Source of the DNA: Dietzia timorensis
Lineage (GTDB): Bacteria > Actinomycetota > Actinomycetes > Mycobacteriales > Mycobacteriaceae
Assembly: GCF_001659785.1 (NCBI RefSeq)
Contig: NZ_CP015961.1
Span: forward strand, 2,480,001-2,544,000
DNA length: 64,000 nt
Reading direction: 5' to 3'
Positions 42,212 to 51,854 of this stretch are shown here, piece after piece (position 1 is the stretch's first letter; every line of letters begins with the position of its first letter). The translations under genes and the position numbers were made by a program. The notes beneath the pieces are model-generated. The model had not been told where the DNA came from. It did no database searches and saw only the letters and a list, made by a program, of their open reading frames with translations.

Positions 42212-43333
42212 CTAGTCGTCGTGGATGATCAGCCCGCGAAGAAGGCCGGAGCCAGGCGTCTCCATCATCTCGTATCCCTCGTTGACCTGGTCGAGTGTGA
42301 ACCGGTGGGACACGAGTTCGTCGAGCATTATGTGCTTCTGGTCCCACAGCTTGAGTAGGTCCGGGATCTCGTAGTTCGCGTTGGCCGAACCGAAGAGCGA
42401 GCCCTTGATCACCTTCTCGAACTGGCACAGGAACAGCCCCGGGATGTGCACCGAGTAGTTGTCCATCGCTCCCATCGACACGAGCACGAGCACGCCGCGC
42501 TTGCCGAGCAGGTTGAACGCGGCCTCGGTGACCGCCGCGTCGGCGACGCCGATGGTGATGATCGCCTTGTCGGCCTGCTCGCCCCAGCTCAGTTCGTTGA
42601 CCACAGGGCCAGCTTCGGCCGGGTCGGAAAAGAAGTGCGTCGCGCCGAACTTCATCGCGACGTCTTCCTTCGTCTTATCGGTGTCGATGGCGATGACGTA
42701 GCGAGCACCGGCGAGCTTCGCGGCCTGCAACGCGTTGGCGCCGAGCCCGCCGATACCGAATACGACGACGATGTCGCCGGCCTTGACGCCCGCAGTGTTG
42801 ATCGTCGAGGAGTACCCGGTGGTCACACCACAGCCGACGAGCGCCGCCGTCTCGAACGGAATCCATTCCTGGACCGGCACGACGGACTTTTCCTTGACGA
42901 CCGCGCGCTCGGCGAACGTGCCGAGGTTCGTCATCCCGCCGGCCTCACGGCCGCCGGGAAGCTTGAACGGAAGCCGGCCATCGGCCATGAAGCCGGTGGT
43001 GCCGTTCCAGCCCTCGTTGCACAGATTCGACATGCCGCGCGAGCACGCGCCACACGTGCCGCAGCCCGGAATGAAGGAGCCGACCACGTGATCACCAGGC
43101 TTGACGCGCGTGACGCCGGGCCCGACCTCCTCCACGATGCCCGACCCCTCATGGCCGACAACCAGCGGAAGCGTGGCCGGCATATCACCGGAGGAGATGT
43201 GGAGATCGGAATGGCACAGGCCGGCGACCTTCCACTTGACGAGTACCTCGAAATCCTTGGGACCGTCGAGTTCGGCCTCCATGAGCTCGAACGGCTTACC
43301 GATTTCCATCGCGACGGCGACCTTGGTTTTCAC
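42212..43333 (-). CDS. NDMA-dependent (mycofactocin-type) alcohol dehydrogenase
   Basis: A 373-residue zinc alcohol dehydrogenase. It has the catalytic zinc region [20 protein letters not shown] and [12 protein letters not shown], the structural zinc cysteines in [20 protein letters not shown], and the nucleotide motif [20 protein letters not shown]. The sequence matches the NDMA-dependent family, in which NAD is bound tightly and mycofactocin takes the electrons in vivo. It lies about 10 kb from mftA beyond trxA, so it is a likely client of the cluster. Two operator-like palindromes lie in its upstream region. Confidence 0.9.
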   Translation of the reverse strand: MKTKVAVAMEIGKPFELMEAELDGPKDFEVLVKWKVAGLCHSDLHISSGDMPATLPLVVGHEGSGIVEEVGPGVTRVKPGDHVVGSFIPGCGTCGACSRGMSNLCNEGWNGTTGFMADGRLPFKLPGGREAGGMTNLGTFAERAVVKEKSVVPVQEWIPFETAALVGCGVTTGYSSTINTAGVKAGDIVVVFGIGGLGANALQAAKLAGARYVIAIDTDKTKEDVAMKFGATHFFSDPAEAGPVVNELSWGEQADKAIITIGVADAAVTEAAFNLLGKRGVLVLVSMGAMDNYSVHIPGLFLCQFEKVIKGSLFGSANANYEIPDLLKLWDQKHIMLDELVSHRFTLDQVNEGYEMMETPGSGLLRGLIIHDD

Positions 43334-43423
43334 GTTCTTTCGGCCCTCTCACTTGTCTTGCGCGTCGTGCGCCGAGTTCGCCCACGCCCCGCCCCTACTC
43401 GAGCCGCGGCGAACTCGACGAGT

Positions 43424-43494
43424 TCTAGAACACGTTCTACGTGTCTGCCAAGCATTGTGGCACACAGCACAGCCCGTGCGTGAACGTGTTCTAG
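43424..43494 (-). promoter_or_regulatory. Paired operator-like palindromes upstream of the alcohol dehydrogenase gene
   Basis: TAGAACACGTTCTA (43426-43439) is a near-perfect palindrome with TAGAAC and GTTCTA arms. TGAACGTGTTCTAG (43481-43494) is a second copy with GAAC-GT-GTTC arms. Together CTAGAACACGTTC and GAACGTGTTCTAG also form a 13-bp inverted repeat 44 bases apart. The first site fits the published KstR consensus TnnAACnnGTTnnA. It is likely a regulator-binding region for the alcohol dehydrogenase gene at 42212-43333. Confidence 0.65.
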
Positions 43495-43518
43495 TTTTTT
43501 CTGGCCGGAGCACGAAAA

Positions 43519-43548
43519 AGCCCCCGTAGGGAAATCCCTACGGGGGCT
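43519..43548 (-). terminator. trxA intrinsic terminator
   Basis: AGCCCCCGTAGGGA (43519-43532) pairs with TCCCTACGGGGGCT (43535-43548). On the minus strand it is followed directly by a run of Ts (TTTTTCGTG). This is a textbook rho-independent terminator 34 bases after trxA. Confidence 0.92.
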
Positions 43549-43582
43549 CCGAAAGACTCGGGAAAGCCCGCGCCGAAGGCGA

Positions 43583-43966
43583 CTAGGAGTTGCCCTGAGC
43601 CGCCTTCGCGGTCTCTTCCTCGATGGCCTTACGCACCTGATCCATGTCGAGCTCTTTGATCTTGCCGATGAGCTCTTCGAGGCGGGCGGCGGACTCGACG
43701 CCGGAGTTACGGTATACGGCCACGCCCTCGCGGAAAGCCATGAGGGTGGGGATCGCCTGGATCTGCAGCTGGGCCGCGAGATCCTGCTCGGCCTCGGTAT
43801 CGATCTTCGCGAACACGACGTCCTCATGGTTCTCGGAGGTCTTCTCGTACGTCGGTGCGAACGAACGGCACGGTCCGCACCAGGAAGCCCAGAAGTCGAC
43901 GAGGACGATGTCGTTCTCGGTGACCGTCTTCTCGAATTCGCTGCTGGTGACGTCCACGGTTGCCAT
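43583..43966 (-). CDS. trxA: Thioredoxin
   Basis: A 127-residue thioredoxin with the active site VDFWASWCGPCRSFAPTYEK and the family cis-Pro region IQAIPTLMAFREGVAVYRNS. A 20-residue charged extension follows the fold (MDQVRKAIEEETAKAAQGNS). AAAAGGAGC precedes the ATG. It is a general dithiol reductant of the cytosol. It has its own terminator and stands between the alcohol dehydrogenase and the mft operon. Confidence 0.94.
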   Translation of the reverse strand: MATVDVTSSEFEKTVTENDIVLVDFWASWCGPCRSFAPTYEKTSENHEDVVFAKIDTEAEQDLAAQLQIQAIPTLMAFREGVAVYRNSGVESAARLEELIGKIKELDMDQVRKAIEEETAKAAQGNS

Positions 43967-44136
43967 TTATATAGCTCCTTTTACGGTTTGTGTCCGCCGT
44001 CGTTAGTCCACCGCAACCGATGCCGGCAGTGGCTCTACCGGGGGTTGCCGCCTGGGGCGGCGATTACTTTGTTGGCCTTAGTTGACTCAATGAGTGCAAC
44101 CAGCTTGGCACGAGATTCATTCCAAAATCGAACTTT

Positions 44137-44153
44137 GCGCCCCCGAAGGGCGC
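44137..44153 (-). terminator. Candidate terminator at the end of the mft operon
   Basis: Read on the minus strand, GCGCCC-TTCGG-GGGCGC forms a 6-bp GC stem with a UUCG-like loop, followed by AAAGTTCGATTTT. It lies about 115 bases past the alpha/beta hydrolase gene. The remainder of the 303-bp gap 43967-44269 shows no gene. Confidence 0.5.
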
Positions 44154-44269
44154 TTACCTGGGGATACACCGATTACAACGTCCCGAACTCCACCCCAAAG
44201 ATGGGGCATCGAGCACCAATTCCCCAGGCGCCCAGGAAGCCTGTTTCCCCAGGTAATTAACCTGCCGCC

Positions 44270-45217
44270 TTAACTTTCCGCGCGACCGGCTTGTTCGGCT
44301 CGCGGGCCGGCGATCTCGTCGAGGAACCAACCGAGGTTACCGAGGAACACCGCATTGTCGTCGCCGACGAGCATATGCCCCGCCTCGGCGACCGATCGCG
44401 TATAGACGTGCGGGATCTGCTTGCGCAGCGCATCCCCCGCGTCCTCGGCGATCACGTCGGAATTCGAACCGCGCAGCATCATCGTCGGTACCTGCACACA
44501 GCTCGCATACCGGCCCAGCACCTCGGCACCGAGCGCCGCGTTGTCCCCGTTGGCATTGTCCGCGAAGCGCGGGTCCCAGTGCCAGTACCAGCGTCCATCG
44601 GACTTTTGTCGCAGGTTCTTTCGCAGCCCGTCGATGTTCTTCGGGCGCGGCCGGTGCGGTTGGTACTCGGCGACCATATCGGCCACCTGCTCGAGGGAAT
44701 CGAAGCCCTCGACCCCGGAACGCATGAAGGCGCCGACGCGCTCGACCCCCTCTCGTTCGAGCTTGGGCGCCACGTCGACGAGAACGAGGGCACCTCCGAC
44801 GTCATCCCCGCGCCCCAGGGCGATGAGCGCGGTGATCCCGCCGAGCGAGGCGCCGACGAGCACCGGGCGCGCACCGTCGAAGAGCTGGCCGACGGCGAGA
44901 ACGAGGTCGTCGGCCATCGCGAAGATGTCGTAGTCGCCATCGGGCGCCCACTCGCTGTCGCCGTGGCCGCGCGCGTCGAGGGTGATCACCTCGTAGCCGT
45001 CGCCGGCGAGCGCGGTCGCCGCGCGGTTCCACGAGTGTCGCGTCTGCGCTCCGCCGTGGAGCATCAGCACCGGAGGTTTCGGGTTCCCGGCCTTGTCGCG
45101 TCGCTCCGCGTGCTGCGGCGGGCTCCAGCGGTCCCCGGCGATCTTTCCCACGGCCCCGCGCACCGTGAAGGCCTCCACCTGGGGTTGTGATCCGGTCGCA
45201 GTCGACATGGACGTCAT
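44270..45217 (-). CDS. Alpha/beta hydrolase at the end of the mycofactocin operon
   Basis: A 315-residue alpha/beta hydrolase. The oxyanion loop is PPVLMLHGGAQTRHSWNRAA. The nucleophile elbow VLVGASLGGITALIALG has Ser in GASLGG, and the catalytic His is in VAEAGHMLVGDDNAVFLGNL. Asp in the MLRGSNSDVIAEDAGDAL loop probably completes the triad. The gene follows mftG by 58 bases on the same strand and may be co-transcribed. The substrate is unknown; ester or epoxide hydrolysis is possible. ATG 45208 is an equally good start. Confidence 0.85.
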   Translation of the reverse strand: MTSMSTATGSQPQVEAFTVRGAVGKIAGDRWSPPQHAERRDKAGNPKPPVLMLHGGAQTRHSWNRAATALAGDGYEVITLDARGHGDSEWAPDGDYDIFAMADDLVLAVGQLFDGARPVLVGASLGGITALIALGRGDDVGGALVLVDVAPKLEREGVERVGAFMRSGVEGFDSLEQVADMVAEYQPHRPRPKNIDGLRKNLRQKSDGRWYWHWDPRFADNANGDNAALGAEVLGRYASCVQVPTMMLRGSNSDVIAEDAGDALRKQIPHVYTRSVAEAGHMLVGDDNAVFLGNLGWFLDEIAGPRAEQAGRAES

Positions 45218-45275
45218 TGTGCACCACTGCCGACGCACCGCGCGGGCTTTCGCCGATGTGTTCCGCCGCACCGAA

Positions 45276-46634
45276 CTACCGCGCGAGACCGGCCCGGCTG
45301 CCCGCGGCGATCGACTCCGCCACCGCTTCGGCGACCGCGAACACGCTCGCATACGGGCCCGCGCCCAGCCCCGGCGGCAGGATCGCCGCGTCCGCGACGC
45401 GCAGCCCGTCCAGCCCCTCGACGCGCCCGTCCGCATCGGTCACCTGTCCCATGGGGGCGGTGGCGTAGAGGTGCTGGGAGTACCCGGTATGACGTCGGAC
45501 CTCCCCCACCGCCAGGCCGCCGCGGGCTTCTGCCAGCGTGGCCAGGGCATCCGCCACGAGGCCGGCGCCCGCGTCCAGTACCTCGCGGTCGGAGTCGTCC
45601 GTAACTGCCGAGAGCGTGAGCCTGTCGTCCTCGACGATGCTCACCGAGCGCGGATCAAGCAGGGCCACGCCGATCTGGGCCGAGGCCTCCGGCAGACCTG
45701 GGATCGCGGCGTGGAAGGGCCGCTCGTAGGGGCGCACTTCCATGCGGCGTCCAGCGATTGTCAGCGGAATGCGTGCGCCGAGTATCCCCGCCGGCGCCTC
45801 GTGCAGCAGTGTGTGCAATGAACCGGGCAGGTCGAGAAGAGTCTCCGGGTGTTCGCGCGCGTCGCGCCCCGCCGAACTCAATGTGGAACGCACTTCCGGG
45901 TGAGCCTGTACCACGGGGTTCGCGGCGGCTCGTCGAAGCAGCCGCGCGGTGTCTATTGCGCCGGCCGCGAGTACAACCTCTCCGCCGTACAGTCGTTCGC
46001 CGTCATCCAGCACAACCCCCTCGGCCCGAATCGAGCCGCCCGGTCCTGCGGCATCGGAGCCCGAAAGAAGCAGCTCGCGTACACCTGCGCTGCAGTGAAG
46101 TGTCGCTCCCGCACGTTCGGGGCAATATGCGGTCCATGGATCGCGGCGGCGCCCGTCGGGCTCAACGGTGAGTCGACCGGGCGCCATAGGTTCTCCGAGA
46201 ACGCCGGACAATGTTACTGCCAGCGGCGAGGGCGAAACCTCTACGGGCAACATCACGCTTTCGGCGCGGCCGAGTGCCCGGGCATAACGATCGGCGGTAC
46301 ATCCCGGCCAGGTTTTGACGACGTCGGCGGGCGCGGGAGTCCACGCGGCCCCGTTGATCGCGCCGGAACCTCCCGGACCGCGGCCGCGCCAGACGGACAC
46401 TGTCTCTCCGGCGCGACCGCGCGCAGCGATCTGCCGGGCCGCGGGCTCGTCCCCACTCAACGGAAGTAGAGCCGCGGGCTGCCGGGGCGTCTCGCGCGTG
46501 TCCGGCCCGGCCTCGAGCACCCTCACCTCGGCTCCGGCGTCCGCGAGCCGCCGGGCGAGCACGGCTCCCGCGGGCCCGGCTCCGACGATGATCACGTCGG
46601 GCAGCCGAGGGGCGCCAGAAGAGTAGGAGATCAT
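45276..46634 (-). CDS. mftG: Mycofactocin system GMC family flavoprotein MftG
   Basis: MftG (452 residues) is a GMC-type FAD oxidoreductase. The ADP-binding motif is VIIVGAGPAGAVLARRLADA; the second conserved block is VWRGRGPGGSGAINGAAWTP; the end has GLRVADAAILPPGLGAGPYA. It has been reported to re-oxidise mycofactocinol and pass electrons to the respiratory chain. The ATG overlaps the mftF stop in ATGA, which fixes this start; the frame is open for another 210 codons upstream through mftF. It is somewhat shorter than many GMC enzymes, as is usual for MftG. Confidence 0.93.
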   Translation of the reverse strand: MISYSSGAPRLPDVIIVGAGPAGAVLARRLADAGAEVRVLEAGPDTRETPRQPAALLPLSGDEPAARQIAARGRAGETVSVWRGRGPGGSGAINGAAWTPAPADVVKTWPGCTADRYARALGRAESVMLPVEVSPSPLAVTLSGVLGEPMAPGRLTVEPDGRRRDPWTAYCPERAGATLHCSAGVRELLLSGSDAAGPGGSIRAEGVVLDDGERLYGGEVVLAAGAIDTARLLRRAAANPVVQAHPEVRSTLSSAGRDAREHPETLLDLPGSLHTLLHEAPAGILGARIPLTIAGRRMEVRPYERPFHAAIPGLPEASAQIGVALLDPRSVSIVEDDRLTLSAVTDDSDREVLDAGAGLVADALATLAEARGGLAVGEVRRHTGYSQHLYATAPMGQVTDADGRVEGLDGLRVADAAILPPGLGAGPYASVFAVAEAVAESIAAGSRAGLAR

Positions 46635-48145
46635 CGCCGAAGTTCCGGCCGGAGCGCCCTGGGGCTTCGCTCGGCGAGAACCGATTTCCACACCCCGAGC
46701 CCGTAGGCGAGATCGTCGGCGCGGTGGAGAAGGAGATGCGAGGGCAGGTCGTTGACCGGGCGGCCCTGCGGCGGCCGTTGGCGCCACCAGTGCCGCACAC
46801 CTTCGGCGACTGCGGCAACGGCGACGATCCTTGCGCCCCTGCGACCGATCGACGAGGTGGAGGTAGCCGCGAGAACGGCAAGCGTTGCGGGCGCGTACGG
46901 GCGAAGCACTGCGGAGGCGAGTTGCCATACAGAGTTGGCCTGGCTCTTGATTACGATGCGCGCGGTCAGTCGCTTGCTGCCGCCGAGAGTGTTGTGAACC
47001 GATGCCGCCGACCACACCGTCATCGCCGCGGCAAGCGCGAGAGACCAGGGCCGAAACCACCAGAAACCGGCCGCTGCGATCAACGTTCTGGTGCTGAAAA
47101 TCGCGGGGACGATCTCGGCTTCGTGATCCCGGGCAAGCCGAGATGCGCCTTCGCCGTAGAACATTCGTCGCCGCAGCATCGCGACGAGGCCGAGTCGATG
47201 GGTGTGGGCGACGTGAGCGACGGGTTCGTAGCGGATTTCGCCACCGGCGCGGAGCACGCGCCAGCACAGGTCGACGTCTTCGGCAACGTGCATACCGGCG
47301 GCGAAAAGATCGCCTTCGCCGAGGAGTTCGCGCAGCCTCGGGAGATGGAGCAGCAATGCGGCGCTGGGCACGTACGGCACCGAGGTACGCGGGGCGACCC
47401 GGGCGGGGTGCGCACCCATGTCAAGGGCGGAACGGGCGGTCTCGAACCCGCGCACGCCCCTCGTGCCGGGCTCGGCGGCAACGATTCTCGGAGCCACCAT
47501 GCACACGTCCGGCCGGGCGAAGTGTAGGCGGAGCAAGGCGAGCCATCCGCTTCCGGAGACAACCGTGTCGGCATCGAGGAGCATCACCTCTGTCGCGCCG
47601 CGCTGCTCGGCCAGCGCGATGCCCGCGTTACGGGCGGCGGCCGGCCCCCGGGTGCGATCGTGGCGCACGATCTGCACCGTTTCGGCGTCGCCGAGATCGG
47701 CGCCTCGCAACGGGGTTGCACTTCCGTCGTCCACGACGATCATCGAAGCCCCGCGCGCTCGAATCGGCCCGAGCGATTCGGCTAGCGCCCGCACACCCTC
47801 GTGGTCGTCCTTGACCGGCACGACGATGGACAGGTGCGCAAGACTGGAGGACTCGTCGAGGCGGTAGGGACCCCTGTAGGCGATCGGCGTGGGATGCGCG
47901 AGCCCGCGGGCATAGAACGCCTCGGCGATCCGGTCGGAGATACCGAGTAGACCGATCCCGAGCGGCGGACGACTGAATGCCTGGCCGTCCAACCGCAGCA
48001 TCGTCATGGGTTCGCCGCCCACGAAACGGTAGCTCCCGTCGGTTAGCCAGGACACCTCTGTGCGCACGTCGAGAATCGGTGCGAGCGCGCCGTGAGTCGG
48101 CGCCGCCGGTGCCTCGGTGTGTTCGTCGCGCGCGCCCTCACTCAC
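46631..48145 (-). CDS. mftF: Mycofactocin glycosyltransferase MftF
   Basis: MftF (504 residues) is a membrane-associated family 2 glycosyltransferase that adds beta-1,4-glucose units to premycofactocin. The GT-A domain begins LSIVVPVKDDHEGVRALAES and carries IVVDDGSATPL, VMLLDADTVVSGSGWLALL (DxD) and MHVAEDVDLCWRVLRAGGEI (ED motif). A hydrophobic C-terminal region (TLIAAAGFWWFRPWSLALAA) follows. The start at GTG 48145 was chosen for the GGAGG five bases upstream; the frame reaches 48187. It overlaps mftG by four bases. Confidence 0.93.
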   Translation of the reverse strand: MSEGARDEHTEAPAAPTHGALAPILDVRTEVSWLTDGSYRFVGGEPMTMLRLDGQAFSRPPLGIGLLGISDRIAEAFYARGLAHPTPIAYRGPYRLDESSSLAHLSIVVPVKDDHEGVRALAESLGPIRARGASMIVVDDGSATPLRGADLGDAETVQIVRHDRTRGPAAARNAGIALAEQRGATEVMLLDADTVVSGSGWLALLRLHFARPDVCMVAPRIVAAEPGTRGVRGFETARSALDMGAHPARVAPRTSVPYVPSAALLLHLPRLRELLGEGDLFAAGMHVAEDVDLCWRVLRAGGEIRYEPVAHVAHTHRLGLVAMLRRRMFYGEGASRLARDHEAEIVPAIFSTRTLIAAAGFWWFRPWSLALAAAMTVWSAASVHNTLGGSKRLTARIVIKSQANSVWQLASAVLRPYAPATLAVLAATSTSSIGRRGARIVAVAAVAEGVRHWWRQRPPQGRPVNDLPSHLLLHRADDLAYGLGVWKSVLAERSPRALRPELRR

Positions 48146-48204
48146 GCCCTCCACAGTAGTGGCATGTGCCGGTTTGAGGTCACACACCTACCGCGGCGAC
48201 GCCG

Positions 48205-48927
48205 CTAGCGCAGGCATAGCGGCGTCATTCCGCCTTGTCCGTCCGTGGTCGGAGACGAGAGGAATGCGCAGTCGGTCCAGCCCCGTTCGGTGATGATCTC
48301 GCTGACGTCGTCCCAGCGATCGGCGGGCAGGTCCGGGGTGCGACTGAGCACGAAGCCCGAGCTGCGGTCCGGGGACCCGACGATCGCGAGCGAATAGTCG
48401 TCCGCCAGATACGTGATGCGGTAATTCGTCGGCCCATTGGGGTCCTGCCCGGGTACGCCGGAGAACGCAACGCGTAGCGAGGCATTCGTCTCCTCGTTTG
48501 TCACCCGGGCCTCGCCGTCGATGGATGAGCGGCCACCGAACGCCCGGTCGCAGGAGTTGCGCACGGACAGGGTCGTCGGGTTGGTCACCTCATATTCGGC
48601 GGTCGTGTTGGCGACGCACTGGATATTGAACGGCTGCGGTATGGCGGCAAGCTGGTACCACTTGCCCGCATAACGCTCGGGATCGACGTGGCCGACCTCG
48701 GTGAGCGGGTCCCCGCCGACCGAGCCGAGCTGCACGCCGCCGGGAACAGGGATGTCGGACGAGCTCGCGGCCCTCTGCCCGGCTTCGTTCGGGCTCGTGG
48801 ACTGTGCGGCCGCCGCGGGCGACAAGGCGAGCGCGGCGAGGGCGGCGAGTGCGACGGCGGCGGAGGCAGCGGCACCCCGCAGCATGGTCGGTCGGGCACG
48901 GGTGGGAGTGGAATGACGGCGGAGCAT
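48205..48927 (-). CDS. Secreted lipocalin inside the mycofactocin cluster
   Basis: A 240-residue Blc-type lipocalin. An N-terminal signal peptide (AASAAVALAALAALALSPAA, cleavage near AAAAQ) precedes the fold. The lipocalin start is HVDPERYAGKWYQLAAIPQP with the invariant GxW. CVANTTAEYEV and later YRITYLADDYSLAIVGSPDR follow, and the C-terminal CAFLSSPTTDG Cys may pair with the first. Lipocalins bind small hydrophobic ligands outside the membrane. It sits between mftE and mftF on the same strand, a place where the standard cluster has no such gene. GGAAGAGGATCC precedes the ATG. Confidence 0.88.
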   Translation of the reverse strand: MLRRHSTPTRARPTMLRGAAASAAVALAALAALALSPAAAAQSTSPNEAGQRAASSSDIPVPGGVQLGSVGGDPLTEVGHVDPERYAGKWYQLAAIPQPFNIQCVANTTAEYEVTNPTTLSVRNSCDRAFGGRSSIDGEARVTNEETNASLRVAFSGVPGQDPNGPTNYRITYLADDYSLAIVGSPDRSSGFVLSRTPDLPADRWDDVSEIITERGWTDCAFLSSPTTDGQGGMTPLCLR

Positions 48928-48994
48928 GGATCCTCTTCCGTTGGGCCTCCGTGGCGGTGGCGACTATCGGGGTCGCCTTGTGGTTCGGAGCCGA

Positions 48995-49708
48995 TCAACG
49001 ATCGGATAGGTGCCCGCGCGAATCGATCTCCCACGGCTGCGCGGCGGACGCGATCCGCCGCACGTTTTCGGCCACCATCTCCCGCCCTTCCTCGGCGCTC
49101 GCGCCGGTCGGGTCTCCGAGCACGCCACTGGCGGAGACCGCGCGCACTCCCCCGCGTCTGAGTTCGGGGAGGATCTCGGCAAGTGGGGCCGTGCAGCCGG
49201 GGCGCGCGGCGTCCATCTTCACCTCGTCCGGAGCCAGCGCGAGCATGATCGAGGTTTCACCGCGGCCGGCGTGGGTATCGGACGGGCCCGTCGCCGTCTC
49301 GCACGCCACCCACGCGACATCCCGCCCCTCGCCGCGCAGCGCCACCACGGCCGCCGTGAGCGCGCCCACGTTTCCGCCGTGAGCGTTGACGATGAGAAGC
49401 CGCGGCGCCCACTCGCACACCGAGCGACCGATCTCGATCAGCACGCTCCGCAGCACCGCGTTTCCGATGGAGACCAGCCCGGCGAACCCCGCATGCTCGC
49501 CGGAGGCCCCGATCGCCTGGGCGGGAAGGAGCTCCGCCGTCATACCTGCATGTTCCATGTGTATGACGGCGGAGGAGGCGATCGCCCTGGCGATCCGGGC
49601 ATCGGTGTCCGTGGGAAGGTGCGGCCCGTGCTGTTCGGTCGCGCCGAGGGGCAGCACGGCCAGCGCGACAGATGTAGAGCGGCCGGACCCGCGCGCGGAC
49701 TCGGGCAC
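48995..49708 (-). CDS. mftE: Mycofactocin precursor peptide peptidase MftE
   Basis: MftE (237 residues) belongs to the creatininase metalloprotease family and frees the C-terminal Val-Tyr-derived AHDP from modified MftA. Metal ligands are visible in LPLGATEQHGPHLPTDTDAR (Glu, His, Asp), NAHGGNVGALTAAVVAL (His) and AGRGETSIMLALAP (Glu). The start is GTG 49708, two bases after the SDR stop, so the two are coupled. Confidence 0.94.
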   Translation of the reverse strand: MPESARGSGRSTSVALAVLPLGATEQHGPHLPTDTDARIARAIASSAVIHMEHAGMTAELLPAQAIGASGEHAGFAGLVSIGNAVLRSVLIEIGRSVCEWAPRLLIVNAHGGNVGALTAAVVALRGEGRDVAWVACETATGPSDTHAGRGETSIMLALAPDEVKMDAARPGCTAPLAEILPELRRGGVRAVSASGVLGDPTGASAEEGREMVAENVRRIASAAQPWEIDSRGHLSDR

Positions 49709-49710
49709 TG

Positions 49711-50526
<816 letters not shown>

Positions 50527-50583
50527 TGGCGATCCCCTCTGGATATATTGCGGACGCGAGTGGAGTGAACTCGCTCGAAGTGA

Positions 50584-51807
50584 TTATTCGCCCAGCCGGC
50601 GGAAAAAATCCTCCGGAATGATCAAATCGTCCCGAGACAGCTCGGAAATGGAACTCTTACCCGTGCCGATGAGCGCCGAGTCGAGCCCCATGCGCAACAG
50701 GTCGAGAACGTTCTCCACACCCGTCTGCCCATTGGCGCCGAGGCCCCACAGGTACGCGCGGCCGATCATCACCGCACGCGCGCCGAGCGCGAGCGCCTTG
50801 GCTACGTCCCCGCCGCGCCGGATACCGCCATCGAGCACGACCTCGACATCCCCGCCGACAGCGTCGACGATCGGCGCGAGACAGCGGATCGATGCCGGGG
50901 TGCCGTCGAGGTTGTTGCCGCCGTGGTTGGACACGGAGATCGCGGTGACCCCGGCGTCGACGGCGCGCTTGGCGTCGTCGACGCGGGTGATTCCCTTGAG
51001 CATGACCGGCCCGTCGAAATTCCGGGCGATCCACGCGATGTCTTCCCACGTGGGAGGCGGGGTGCCCTGCCATTCGCCGTAGGCGCCGAAGAACGTCGGG
51101 CCCACCTCGCCCGGGGCGACGAGGTTCGGCGTCGTCAGGTCCGGCATTGCCTTGTTCTCGATCACCGATTTGGCCCATTCGGTCACCCAGCGGGGGCGCA
51201 CCGCGAGCTCGGGCGCGAGCTTGACCATCGCCTTCGCGTCGAGCTTCTCCGGAATCTCCGGGCTCCCCCAGTCGCGGCCGATGGAGAACGACCAGTCGGT
51301 GGTGATGATGACGCCCTTGGCGCCGGCCGCCTTCGCCCGCTCGAGGCGCGCCAGCACCTCCTCCTTCCCGCCGAGCCAATACACCTGGAAGAAGGTCTGC
51401 GGGTTGACCGCCGCGACCTCCTCGATCGGCTTCGACGCGAAGGACGACAGCCCCATCGCGGTGCCGCGGGCCGCGGCGGCGCGGGCGACGTCGACCTCTC
51501 CGTCCGGGGTCACCGCCTGAACTCCGGTCGGCGAGATCATCACCGGAAAGCTGATGGGTTGCCCCATGACGGAGGTCTCCATCGACCGCTCGGCCTTCGC
51601 GCCGACCACGTGCGGTTTGAAACCGAGCTCACCGAAGGCGTCCGTGTTGTCGTCCCGTGTCAGCCCGCGCTCCGAACCTGCGATGAGCGCCATGTACACG
51701 CTTTTCGGCAGCTTTTTCTTTGCGCGCCGCTGCGCTTCGGCGACGGACTCGAACCAGGGGTTCTTGCGCCACGGGTTGAGCTCTGCGAGTTCGGAGAGAG
51801 AGGCCAC
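50584..51807 (-). CDS. mftD: Premycofactocin synthase MftD
   Basis: MftD (407 residues) is an FMN-dependent alpha-hydroxy-acid oxidase family protein that oxidatively deaminates AHDP to premycofactocin. It begins (M)ASLSELAELNPWRKNPWF from GTG 51807. It contains the TIM-barrel FMN sites (FPVMISPTGVQAVTPDGEVD, GLSSFASKPIEEVA), the base region AISVSNHGGNNLDGTPASIR with the catalytic His in SNHGGNN, and DGGIRRGGDVAKALALGARA. The frame extends another 126 codons upstream over mftC without meaning. Confidence 0.95.
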   Translation of the reverse strand: MASLSELAELNPWRKNPWFESVAEAQRRAKKKLPKSVYMALIAGSERGLTRDDNTDAFGELGFKPHVVGAKAERSMETSVMGQPISFPVMISPTGVQAVTPDGEVDVARAAAARGTAMGLSSFASKPIEEVAAVNPQTFFQVYWLGGKEEVLARLERAKAAGAKGVIITTDWSFSIGRDWGSPEIPEKLDAKAMVKLAPELAVRPRWVTEWAKSVIENKAMPDLTTPNLVAPGEVGPTFFGAYGEWQGTPPPTWEDIAWIARNFDGPVMLKGITRVDDAKRAVDAGVTAISVSNHGGNNLDGTPASIRCLAPIVDAVGGDVEVVLDGGIRRGGDVAKALALGARAVMIGRAYLWGLGANGQTGVENVLDLLRMGLDSALIGTGKSSISELSRDDLIIPEDFFRRLGE

Positions 51808-51854
51808 GGAGTTAATCCTTCGGGTCAGGCGTGCAGGTCGGTGGGGTTGGGAAA

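Noticed and set aside
46635-47267. N-terminal extension of mftG
   Set aside because: It overlaps mftF, and the FAD motif follows closely after the ATG at 46634 that overlaps the mftF stop.
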